A DNA stretch of 13,346 nt from JAIVGV01 sp035295985 (lineage in GTDB: Bacteria; Acidobacteriota; Blastocatellia; Pyrinomonadales; Pyrinomonadaceae): assembly GCA_035295985.1 (NCBI GenBank), contig DATHBT010000052.1, positions 1 through 13,346 of the forward strand. The letters run 5' to 3'. The first letter of the stretch is position 1. The number at the start of each line of letters is the position of its first letter. The notes under the pieces are model-generated. The model was not told the origin of the DNA. It saw only the letters and a list, made by a program, of their open reading frames with translations, and did not search any database. Shown in pieces: positions 1-7,522 of the stretch. The translations under genes and the position numbers were made by a program.

Positions 1-1
1 G

Positions 2-3000
2 GACGGGAAGTTCTCGCGCTTCCTCGTCGAGGAGTCGCCCGTGATGGAGCCGGCGCTCTCCGCGCGCCACCCGCTCGTTAAGACCTACCGCGCGCAGGGG
101 CTGGACGACCGCGCGGCCACCGCGCGCTTCGGCCTGACCCCTTACGGCTTCCACGCGATCATCCTCTCCCCTTCGGGCACGTACTACATAGACCCTTACC
201 GCCGCGGCGACGCGGTCAACCACATCAGTTACTTCAAGAGTGACTTCCCGCGCACCGACTCGCACACCTTCGAGTGCCAGTTGCACACGCCCGAGGGGCG
301 CGACAACGAAACCTTCTCGGCCGAGAGCGCGGCCGGCTTCGCCGCCACGCGCCCCAACGGCGGGACGCTCCGCACCTACCGCCTCGCCTTCGCCGCCAAC
401 TACGAGTACTCGGACTTCCACAGCGACGACCTCGTCCCCGACAAGGCAGAGGTGCTCGCGCAGGGCCTCGTCCCGGCGGTCAACCGCGTCAACGCCATCT
501 ACGAGCGCGAGGTCGCGGTGACGATGAAGCTCGTCGCCAACGAGGAGCTGATCATCTTCAACACGCCGGCCGACCCTTATGTCAACGAAGAGGGCATCTC
601 GATGCTGGTCACGAACCAGGCGACGATTGACGCCCTGATCGGCCCCGACAACTACGACATCGGGCACGTCGCCTCGACGGGCGGGGGCGGCGTCGCCTTC
701 CTCGGCGTCGTATGCAGCATCCAGAAGGCCGGCGGCGTGACGGGCCTGCCGCAGCCGACGGGCGACCCGTACTACGTCGATTACGTGGCCCACGAGATGG
801 GCCACCAGTTCGGCGGCAACCACACCTTCAACGGCACGACCGGCTCCTGCTCCGGCAACGGCAACCCGGAGACGGCCTACGAGGTCGGGAGCGGCTCCAC
901 GATCCAGGCCTACGCGGGCATCTGCACGGGCCAGAACCTCCAGCGCAACAGCGACGACTACTTCCACGGCGTGAGCTACGACGAGATTCTCACGCACATC
1001 ACGACCGACGCCGATGTCTGCGCCGTCAAGACCCCGACGGGAAACAATGCGCCGTCGGTCGAAGCCGGGGGCGACTACACGATCCCCGCGCGCACGGCGT
1101 TTACGCTCACCGCCGTGGGCAGTGACGCAGACGGCGACACGCTCACCTACGCCTGGGAGCAGTTCGACCTCGGCCCGTCCGGCGACGGCCGCGCGGACAA
1201 CGGCTCGTCGCCCATCTTCCGCTCCTTCAAGCCGACCCTCGACCCCTCGCGCACGCTCCCCAGGATGGCCGACCTGCTGGGGAACACGCAGACGTACGGC
1301 GAACTCATGCCGACCACCAACCGCACGATGAACTTCCGCGTCACCGCGCGCGACAACCGCGCCGGGGGCGGCGGCGTGGATTACGACTCGATGAAGGTCA
1401 ACGTCACGGCGGCGGCCGGGCCGTTCGTCGTCACCTCGCCGGACGGCGACGCCTGCTGGCAGGGCGACTCGGCGCGGACGGTCACGTGGGACGTGGCTAA
1501 CACAGACCGCGCCCCCGTCAACGCATCGAGCGTTGACATACATCTTTCGACCGACGGGGGCCAGACCTTCCCCGTCCTGCTCGCCGCGGGCGTGCCGAAC
1601 GACGGCGCGCAGGAGGTGGCCGTGCCCTCCTCGGTCTCCACCGAGAACGCGCGCATTCGCGTCTCCGCGTCTGGCAACATCTTCTTCGACGTGTCGAACA
1701 AGGACTTCTACGTGAACCCGCCCGCGAAGGCCCGGCCTCCCGTGGCGAACAACGACGCGGCGGCAGTCCAGTTCCAGACCCCGACCTTCATCCCCGTGAT
1801 GGCGAACGACGCGAGCGCGTGCAACCCGACGCTCGCCATCGCCGCCGTCCAGTCGCCCACCGCCAACGGGGGCACGGCCGTCGTCCACGACAACGGGACG
1901 CCCGGCTTCACGTTCGACGACGGCATCCTCTACACGCCGCCGGTTGACTACTCCGGCCCCGACCAGTTCGGCTACACGCTCAGCGGCGGCGAGCTGACGG
2001 ACGACGCCACGGTGACCGTGACCGTCGCATCCTTCTGCCCGCTCGCGCCGACGGGCGGCTCCCTCGCCAACTTCGAGGCCGACAACAACGGCTTCACGGT
2101 GCAGACGGCCCGCAACCTGCCGGCCAGCCGCCCCTGGACTCGCCTGCCCGACCCGCAGGCGCACAGCCCCGCCTTCTCCTTCTTCACGGACGGCGCGGCG
2201 ACGCAGGGCGCGTCGGGCGGCAAGGACGACCGCCTCGTCTCGCCGCCGCAGTTCGTCAGCGCCACGAGCCGCCTCATCTTCTGGCACCGCTACGATCTCG
2301 AAGTGGGGTGGGACGGCGGCGTGCTCGAAGTCTCGACCGACGGCGGCGCGACTTACATGGACATCACCGATCCGGGCGCGGGCGGCGTCTTCCTGAGCGG
2401 CGGCTACAGCGACCAGACGATGAGCGCCGACAGCCCGCTCGCGGGCCGCAAGTCCTGGACGGGTAGATCGCCGAGCTTCCTCAGCCCCGCCGGCATGAAC
2501 AAGGTGGAGGTTGACCTCTCCGCGCTCGCCGGGCAGACCGCCGTCTTCCGCTGGCGCATGATCGCCGACGCCCTGACGCCCGACGAGGCCGTCGGCTGGT
2601 GGGTTGACGACGTGCAGTTCACCAACCTGCTCGTCGCCACCGTCTGCAACAAGCCGCCCTTCGCCTTCAGCCAGTCGGTCACGACCGACGAGGACACGCC
2701 CGCCGCCGTCACGCTCGACGCGACCGACCCGGAGGGCAACCCCGTGACCTACGCGGTCGAGACCGGCCCCGCGCATGGCACGCTCTCCGGCACCGCGCCG
2801 AACCTGACTTACACACCGGCGCGCGACTACAACGGGGCGGACAGCTTTACGTTCCGCGCGAGCGACGGCGAGAACCGGTCGAACCTCGCCACCGTCTCGA
2901 TCACCGTCAACCCGGTTGACGACCCCGTGGCCGAAACAATCGAGGACGACGACCCGCGCGTCTCCTACTCCGACGCCTGGCACCTGGTCGGCGGGGCGGG

Positions 3001-3652
3001 CAGCGCCGGCCACTTCCGCTACCACACGGGCAACGGCCCCGGCCACTCAGCGGCGCTCGACTTCGAAGTGCCCGCGGGCAAGACCGGCTCCGTCACCTAC
3101 TACTTCGCCCGGAGCACCAGGGGCGGGAAGGCCGACGTCTATCTCGACGGCGCGTTCAAGGGGACGGTCAGCTACAAGGGCGCGACGGGATCGACCAAGT
3201 CGCCCGAGTTCTCCGACTCCTACAGCGTGCGCTTCGAGGGCCTCGCGCCGGGCGCGCACCGGGTCGAGATCAGGAACATGGGCGACGTGGTCTATCTCGA
3301 CCGCTTCGTCCTCGAAACGGCCGCCTCCGCGGCGCGGCCAGCCGCCGGGCCGGGCGCGACCTCGGAGCAGTCCGGCACGGTCGGCGCGGGGAAGAGCGCG
3401 GGCAGCAGTTACGCCGTGCCGGCCAACGCGCAGTCTTTGTCGGTCGTGACGGAGTCGAGTCTGAACCTCCCGTTCAAGCTCGTCCTCGTCGATCCCACGG
3501 GCCTGACGCTCCAAACCGCCGACTCGTCGAACGGCATCGCTACGATCAGTCAGCCCGTCGCCGGGGGGAAGACTTACGCCATCAAAGTAGTCAACCTCGG
3601 CCTCGGCCCGCTGGAAGTGACCACGACGACGACCCCGCATGTGACGCGCTAA
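2..3652 (+). CDS. Secreted reprolysin-like (M12B-type) zinc metallopeptidase, multidomain, 5'-truncated
   Basis: The reading frame is open from base 2, before the first ATG at base 41, and the upstream codons (DGKFSRFLVEESPV) continue a propeptide-like sequence. The true start and signal peptide are therefore outside the window. Numbering from the ATG at 41, the zinc site HEMGHQFGGNH is at residues 251-261 and fits the metzincin pattern HExxHxxGxxH. Further along come a PKD-like domain (about 336-455), a beta domain typical of this family (460-560), a cadherin-like/Ig-like repeat (564-666), a MAM/jellyroll-like region (667-869), a second cadherin-like repeat starting KPPFAFSQS (870-963), a possible carbohydrate-binding beta-sandwich (965-1095) and a C-terminal beta domain (about 1110-1203). 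The enzyme should be exported and cleave extracellular proteins; its substrate is unknown. The expected Met-turn position reads STIQAYAG, with Gln where Met is usual, so activity is not certain. No cell-wall anchor is visible. Family assignment is secure; the domain borders are approximate. Confidence 0.9.
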   Translation, partial: DGKFSRFLVEESPVMEPALSARHPLVKTYRAQGLDDRAATARFGLTPYGFHAIILSPSGTYYIDPYRRGDAVNHISYFKSDFPRTDSHTFECQLHTPEGRDNETFSAESAAGFAATRPNGGTLRTYRLAFAANYEYSDFHSDDLVPDKAEVLAQGLVPAVNRVNAIYEREVAVTMKLVANEELIIFNTPADPYVNEEGISMLVTNQATIDALIGPDNYDIGHVASTGGGGVAFLGVVCSIQKAGGVTGLPQPTGDPYYVDYVAHEMGHQFGGNHTFNGTTGSCSGNGNPETAYEVGSGSTIQAYAGICTGQNLQRNSDDYFHGVSYDEILTHITTDADVCAVKTPTGNNAPSVEAGGDYTIPARTAFTLTAVGSDADGDTLTYAWEQFDLGPSGDGRADNGSSPIFRSFKPTLDPSRTLPRMADLLGNTQTYGELMPTTNRTMNFRVTARDNRAGGGGVDYDSMKVNVTAAAGPFVVTSPDGDACWQGDSARTVTWDVANTDRAPVNASSVDIHLSTDGGQTFPVLLAAGVPNDGAQEVAVPSSVSTENARIRVSASGNIFFDVSNKDFYVNPPAKARPPVANNDAAAVQFQTPTFIPVMANDASACNPTLAIAAVQSPTANGGTAVVHDNGTPGFTFDDGILYTPPVDYSGPDQFGYTLSGGELTDDATVTVTVASFCPLAPTGGSLANFEADNNGFTVQTARNLPASRPWTRLPDPQAHSPAFSFFTDGAATQGASGGKDDRLVSPPQFVSATSRLIFWHRYDLEVGWDGGVLEVSTDGGATYMDITDPGAGGVFLSGGYSDQTMSADSPLAGRKSWTGRSPSFLSPAGMNKVEVDLSALAGQTAVFRWRMIADALTPDEAVGWWVDDVQFTNLLVATVCNKPPFAFSQSVTTDEDTPAAVTLDATDPEGNPVTYAVETGPAHGTLSGTAPNLTYTPARDYNGADSFTFRASDGENRSNLATVSITVNPVDDPVAETIEDDDPRVSYSDAWHLVGGAGSAGHFRYHTGNGPGHSAALDFEVPAGKTGSVTYYFARSTRGGKADVYLDGAFKGTVSYKGATGSTKSPEFSDSYSVRFEGLAPGAHRVEIRNMGDVVYLDRFVLETAASAARPAAGPGATSEQSGTVGAGKSAGSSYAVPANAQSLSVVTESSLNLPFKLVLVDPTGLTLQTADSSNGIATISQPVAGGKTYAIKVVNLGLGPLEVTTTTTPHVTR

Positions 3653-3658
3653 GGGCAG

Positions 3659-3701
3659 AGGCCGGCGGCGGCGTGCGATTCGCGCACGCCGCCGCCGGCC
3701 T
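3659..3701 (+). terminator. Strong hairpin after the reprolysin-like gene
   Basis: A perfect 19-bp inverted repeat (3659-3677 with 3683-3701) encloses the 5-base loop ATTCG and begins 7 bases after the stop codon. It is extremely GC-rich. No T tract follows (TAACAACCCC), so it is either a non-canonical intrinsic terminator or an mRNA 3'-end stabiliser. It separates the two peptidase genes. Confidence 0.65.
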
Positions 3702-3743
3702 AACAACCCCCGTCCCCCGACGAACGACTCAGCCCGACGCCGC

Positions 3744-3749
3744 TATAAC
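3744..3749 (+). promoter_or_regulatory. Possible -10 element for the M36-type peptidase gene
   Basis: TATAAC sits in a locally AT-rich stretch (about 3743-3762) between the upstream hairpin and the ribosome binding site, 35 bases before the start codon. There is no convincing -35 hexamer at the expected spacing, so this rests on composition and position only. Confidence 0.25.
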
Positions 3750-3768
3750 GAACTAAAAATCAGTCAAC

Positions 3769-3774
3769 GGAGGA
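3769..3774 (+). promoter_or_regulatory. Shine-Dalgarno site of the M36-type peptidase gene
   Basis: GGAGGA lies 9 bases before the ATG at 3784. It fixes the start codon: the nearer ATG at 3775 is followed directly by TAG. Confidence 0.8.
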
Positions 3775-3783
3775 ATGTAGGTC

Positions 3784-6700
3784 ATGAAGGCTTACGTGAA
3801 CGGTACTCGTGTGCAATATTTCAGCCTCGCGCGCAAGGTCAAAGGCCGCCGGGCGCTCACGGCGCTGCTGGCGCTGGCGCTCGCCGCGCTACTAACAGGC
3901 CCCCAGTTCATTAACTCCGCGCCGCCCGCCCGCGCCGCCGGATCGAACCCCGCTTACGTCGATCTCGACGGGCACGAGAAGCGCGTCCCCGACATCCACG
4001 CGAGCGCCGCACTCGTCACGCCGCGCGCGCCGTCGGCCGCGCAACTGCGCGCGCTCGACGATCTCAAAGCTAACCTGAACGACCGCAGCGTCACGGCGCG
4101 CTGGGATCAGGCCACCGGCTCGGTTGACGTGGTTTATGACTTCGCCACCGCGCCCTCATCCCTCGAACCGGAGGCTGCCGCGCGCGCCTTCGTCGAGTCG
4201 AACGCCGCGCTCTTCGGCATCACTGACGCGGGCGCGCTCCGGCTCAAGTCGAACGTCGAGGCGCTCGGCGGCAACCTCCTCTACTTCGATCAGGTTCACA
4301 ACGGGCTGACCGTCGTGGGCGGCGGCGTCGGCGTCGTCATGGACGGCCAGCGCCGCGTGAGGATGGTCTCCGGGCCGTACTACTCCGGGCTGTCTCTCGA
4401 CACCACGCCGACCTTAGACGGCGCGGCGGCCGTCGCCGCGGCCCGTGCCGACCTTGCGAGCTACGGCATCGAGTGGACGAGCACCGTCGCCTCTGTGATG
4501 AACCCCGCGATGGACGTGCTCGAAGCGCAGCTCGGCGTGCTCGCCACGCCGCGCCCCGAACTCAACATCGTCCCGACGCACGACGGCGCGCGACTCGCCT
4601 ACGGCTTCTACGTCTTCTCGCGCAACCCCTTCGGCTACTACCACTACCAGATCGACGCCGCGACGGGCGAAGTCCTCGCCCGCGCGGATCAGGTCAACTA
4701 CCAGCAGCCGAACCCGCTCCCCTACACGGCCGACATCTACCCCTCAAGCCCGGTCATCGCCAACCCCGACACGGCCGAACTCGCGCTCGACGAGAAGGGC
4801 GAGCCGAAGGGGATGCTCCGCGTTCAGCTCCGCAACTACAACCCCGGCATGCACGTCGGCGCTGTGAGCGGGACTTACGCCGGCCCGAACGCGCTCGTCT
4901 ATAACGTGCTCGCCACCAAGCTCCCGTTCGCGCAGGCCGCGCTCGGCACGTTCCACTTCCGCCAGAACAACCTGCCCCTGGAGGCGCAGCCGAACGAGCA
5001 GGACGATCTGGCCGAGCCGGCGCAGCACATCGACGGCGTCAACAACTTCTTCTTCATCAACTACCTGATGGAGTACATCAAGCACGTCCACATCGCGAGC
5101 GACCGCCAGCACGCGCCGTTCGGGCAGGGCCACTTCCCCGACAGCTTCCCGAACAGCGACAAGCCGCTCGTCGGCATCGTCCACTTCCCGTCGGATCACG
5201 GCCAGCTCAACCTCTCGGGGCCGACCGACACCTCAAGCCCCGAGGCGGCCTTGCGCTCCTCGCTCGGCATGGACAACGCCTTCTCGCTCTCGACGACGCA
5301 GACCGTCGCCGGGCAGACCATCGTCGTCAACCCGACGGCCTACGGCCACGGCTACGCCTCGAACGACTTCGCCAAGGACGGGCCCGTCGTCTATCACGAA
5401 GGGATGCACTCGATCTCCACGCCGATAGCGGGCCTGCGCGCCGCGCCCGAAGGCGGCGCGCTCAACGAGGGACAGGCCGACTGCTGGGCCTACTCGATCA
5501 CGAACGACAAGGTCTTGGGCAACTACATCGTCAACGCGCCGATACGCCGCGCGAGGACGCGCGCGACGGGCGTCGATCCCGACCTGCGCCAGTGGATCCG
5601 CAACGCCGACTCCGGCCTCACCTACACGCGCCTCGGCACTTCGGGCGCCGGGGGGAACGCCTACCAGGTTCACCGCGACGGCGAGATTTACGCCGCGACG
5701 ATGATCGACATACGCGAGCTGATGCACCTCTACCAGAAGGGCGGGGCCTTCAAGCGCCCCAACTTCCTGAACGGCGCCATCGACGTGAGCATCCCGCTCG
5801 CGCAGGAGACGTGGGAGCGGCTGCTGCTCGGCCAGATTTACGTCCTCGGCACGATGGAGCCGGACACCTTCGTCCGCGCCCGCGACGCCATGATCGTGGC
5901 CGACGCCTTCCTCTACCCGACCGACGCGCTCGACCCCGACGCGCCGGGCCAGCACCGCGCGCTCATCGAGCAGGTCTTCGCCGCGCACGAGATCGGGAAG
6001 AACGCCGTCGCCCCGGCGAACGCTTCCAGCCCGCAGACCGTCTCGACCGAGGTATCCGCCTTCGCTGCTTCCCAGCCGAAGCTCGCCGCGACGGCCGGCG
6101 TGACCGTCACGCTCGAATCGCCGAGCGCCAACCGCGTCTCGTGGCAGCCGGTTCAGGGCGCGCTCGGCTACGAGGTCTTGAAGCGCGAGATCGGGCGGGA
6201 GGGCCAGCGCCTGAACAGGCCGGTCTCGACGCGCCCGTACCGCGAGGGCGACTCGCAGGTGGACGGCTACCTGCACGTCGATTACGTGAGCGCCGATCAG
6301 ACCAGCTACGTTGACAGCGGCTTCATCGAGAGCGGCTTCGTCCGGCGCGGCCTCAACAACCCGGCGGCCTTCGAGTACGTCGTCCGCACGCTCAGCGTCA
6401 ACCCGAACAAGCAGCTCGGCGTCTCCGACAAGAGCGCGGCGGCGCGTGCGCCCTTCGCCGTCACGGACGTGAGCGAGAGCGTGGAGAAGATAAACAGCAA
6501 CTACTCGCTCGCGGGTGGCAAGTTAGAGTTCGACCAGGTGCTCAGGAATCTCGGGGCCGGGGCCTTCGACGGCACGATCTACGAACCCGTAGAGTTCCGC
6601 ATCAACTCGATCTCGGATTCCACCGTGACGGTCGCCAACGCCGAGAACGGCGGGACGGGCAAGCCGGGCAGCCCCGCCCTCTTCTACTACCGCCAGAAAC

Positions 6701-6996
6701 TCCTGAAGGGGCAGACTTCTGCCCCGCGCCGGCTGAGCTTCAACGCCCCGCGGTCGCAGCTCTTCACCTTCGACGCGGTGATAACCGCCCTCGTCCAAAC
6801 GGCTCCGGGCGGCGGTGCGACCGGCCAGCAGCAAACCTCCTCCACCCAGAGCACGGGCGGAGGCTCCACCGGAGGCTCGTCGCTCACCGGCCTGACGAGT
6901 GGCGGCACGCTATCAAGCGGCTCGACGGTCACGCGGGTCGTCCGCTACACCGTCAACCCGCTCAGCGGGACGGTCACGACGCAACTGATCAAGTAA
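3784..6996 (+). CDS. Secreted fungalysin-like (M36-type) zinc metallopeptidase
   Basis: This 1070-residue protein starts at an ATG with a good ribosome binding site. Residues 1-52 form a long Sec-type signal: a basic stretch (ARKVKGRR), a hydrophobic core rich in Ala and Leu, and a PPARAA cleavage region near residue 51. A fungalysin/thermolysin propeptide (FTP)-like domain follows (about 90-206), then a PepSY-like propeptide segment (about 210-305). The catalytic domain spans roughly 390-740. It has HEGMH at 538-542 as the HExxH zinc site and NEGQAD, with E562 as the likely third ligand, matching the EGWSD position of M36 enzymes. The C-terminal part has a fibronectin III-like domain (about 770-895), a beta domain, and a Gly/Ser/Thr/Gln-rich linker (about 1009-1049). 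The role is probably extracellular protein degradation, with the propeptide inhibiting and guiding folding. The motif differs from the usual HEYxHG, so it is a divergent member. It is probably transcribed separately from the upstream peptidase. Confidence 0.88.
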   Translation: MKAYVNGTRVQYFSLARKVKGRRALTALLALALAALLTGPQFINSAPPARAAGSNPAYVDLDGHEKRVPDIHASAALVTPRAPSAAQLRALDDLKANLNDRSVTARWDQATGSVDVVYDFATAPSSLEPEAAARAFVESNAALFGITDAGALRLKSNVEALGGNLLYFDQVHNGLTVVGGGVGVVMDGQRRVRMVSGPYYSGLSLDTTPTLDGAAAVAAARADLASYGIEWTSTVASVMNPAMDVLEAQLGVLATPRPELNIVPTHDGARLAYGFYVFSRNPFGYYHYQIDAATGEVLARADQVNYQQPNPLPYTADIYPSSPVIANPDTAELALDEKGEPKGMLRVQLRNYNPGMHVGAVSGTYAGPNALVYNVLATKLPFAQAALGTFHFRQNNLPLEAQPNEQDDLAEPAQHIDGVNNFFFINYLMEYIKHVHIASDRQHAPFGQGHFPDSFPNSDKPLVGIVHFPSDHGQLNLSGPTDTSSPEAALRSSLGMDNAFSLSTTQTVAGQTIVVNPTAYGHGYASNDFAKDGPVVYHEGMHSISTPIAGLRAAPEGGALNEGQADCWAYSITNDKVLGNYIVNAPIRRARTRATGVDPDLRQWIRNADSGLTYTRLGTSGAGGNAYQVHRDGEIYAATMIDIRELMHLYQKGGAFKRPNFLNGAIDVSIPLAQETWERLLLGQIYVLGTMEPDTFVRARDAMIVADAFLYPTDALDPDAPGQHRALIEQVFAAHEIGKNAVAPANASSPQTVSTEVSAFAASQPKLAATAGVTVTLESPSANRVSWQPVQGALGYEVLKREIGREGQRLNRPVSTRPYREGDSQVDGYLHVDYVSADQTSYVDSGFIESGFVRRGLNNPAAFEYVVRTLSVNPNKQLGVSDKSAAARAPFAVTDVSESVEKINSNYSLAGGKLEFDQVLRNLGAGAFDGTIYEPVEFRINSISDSTVTVANAENGGTGKPGSPALFYYRQKLLKGQTSAPRRLSFNAPRSQLFTFDAVITALVQTAPGGGATGQQQTSSTQSTGGGSTGGSSLTGLTSGGTLSSGSTVTRVVRYTVNPLSGTVTTQLIK

Positions 6997-7019
6997 CGAC
7001 CCGTCGGGAGACGAAACGA

Positions 7020-7055
7020 AGCGGCGTGGGGGCGTTTAAAAGCCCTCACGCCGCT
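7020..7055. terminator. Bidirectional hairpin between convergent genes
   Basis: A 14-bp stem (7020-7033 with 7042-7055, including one G-T pair) encloses the AT-rich loop GTTTAAAA. It starts 23 bases after the stop of the M36-type gene. On the minus strand it lies 18 bases beyond the stop of the small ORF at 7074. The minus-strand transcript would continue into TCGTTTCGTCT, which is moderately T-rich. The plus strand has no proper T tract. The position suits a terminator shared by two convergent units. Confidence 0.6.
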
Positions 7056-7073
7056 CGTGCTTTCGCCGAACCC

Positions 7074-7301
7074 TCACTTCTCGCCGCTCGCCTGATACGG
7101 CTTCCGGTACGCCTCTCGCAGCCCGCGCCGCGCTCCCTCGTATTCGAGGTTGTAGAGCGCCCCGTGCCCCTGCGCCCGCGGTTGGTCGAGGCGCGCGCGA
7201 TCAGCTTCGCCCTGACGCGCTGCGTCAGGCGTCTGCCCGAGCGAGACGCCTGACGCGGCGATGACGATGACGGCGATCCTGATGTACCTTTGAAAGCCCA
7301 C
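7074..7301 (-). CDS. Possible small exported protein, perhaps a truncated TPR-type protein
   Basis: This minus-strand frame gives about 75 residues from a GTG at 7301. A TTG at 7406 would give 110 residues. No start has a convincing ribosome binding site, although GAGGAGGGG lies between the two candidates. The product begins GFQRYIRIAVIVIAASGVSL, which looks like a short signal or membrane segment, and is then charged. Its tail contains ALYNLEYEGARRGLREAY, which resembles the first helix pair of TPR-type repeats. I cannot assign a family with certainty. In favour of a real gene are its convergent position, the hairpin 18 bases after its stop and the plausible signal sequence. Against it are its short length, an inverted-repeat cluster inside the frame, and abrupt termination after the TPR-like helix. 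It could be a decayed remnant of a longer TPR gene. Confidence 0.35.
   Translation of the reverse strand: MGFQRYIRIAVIVIAASGVSLGQTPDAARQGEADRARLDQPRAQGHGALYNLEYEGARRGLREAYRKPYQASGEK
7211..7256. repeat. Cluster of competing inverted repeats
   Basis: The octamer CCTGACGC (7211-7218) is followed by its complement GCGTCAGG (7222-7229) and then by CCTGACGC again (7249-7256). The central copy is part of a perfect 13-bp arm, GCGTCAGGCGTCT (7222-7234), that pairs with 7244-7256 across a 9-base loop. The middle copy can therefore fold with either flank, giving two mutually exclusive hairpins. Its function is unknown. Confidence 0.75.
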
Positions 7302-7457
7302 GGGGTCTTTCGTCGGCCCGCGGCCCGCCGGCGGGCGAGACGGAATGACGGCAACCAGACCCCTTCTCGTCGCCCCTCCTCGCGGGGGTTTAGGACAGTT
7401 CAACAAGTATCACATCCCACGCCGCGCCTTCGCCCGGCCTCGCTTATGTTACTCAGG

Positions 7458-7489
7458 CGGGCCTGCGGCCCGTGGCGGCTGTCGCCGCC
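7458..7489 (+). promoter_or_regulatory. Two tandem hairpins in the leader of the desaturase operon
   Basis: CGGGCC/GGCCCG (7458-7463 with 7467-7472, loop TGC) and GGCGGC/GCCGCC (7474-7479 with 7484-7489, loop TGTC) lie side by side. They end 15 bases before the Shine-Dalgarno sequence. Apart from them and a 14-base palindrome at 7323-7336, I see nothing clear between 7302 and 7503. No convincing promoter hexamers are visible there. Confidence 0.4.
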
Positions 7490-7504
7490 CTGAATGATGC
7501 GCCG

Positions 7505-7510
7505 GGAGGA
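7505..7510 (+). promoter_or_regulatory. Shine-Dalgarno site deciding the desaturase start
   Basis: GGAGGA lies 12 bases before the ATG at 7523. The spacing is slightly long, but this is the only good site here. It favours ATG 7523 over the in-frame upstream GTG at 7472, which would place this element and the second leader hairpin inside the coding region. Confidence 0.6.
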
Positions 7511-7522
7511 TTACGACTGATC

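Noticed and set aside
3047..3706. Minus-strand frame of 219 codons covering the 3' end of the first peptidase
   Set aside because: Its composition is Arg-rich, it starts inside the hairpin region and it opposes a well-supported gene.
5233..6276. Long open frame on the minus strand (347 codons)
   Set aside because: It lies entirely within the M36-type peptidase gene. Its product is dominated by Arg, Val, Ala and Gly with no motif, as expected for antisense of GC-rich coding DNA.
7323..7336. 14-base palindrome GCCCGCCGGCGGGC
   Set aside because: It is pure G/C in a GC-rich region with no positional link to a gene start, so chance is a sufficient explanation.
7472..7522. Upstream GTG start for the desaturase
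   Set aside because: The only good Shine-Dalgarno sequence (7505-7510) lies between this GTG and ATG 7523, and the extra 17 residues look like leader sequence.
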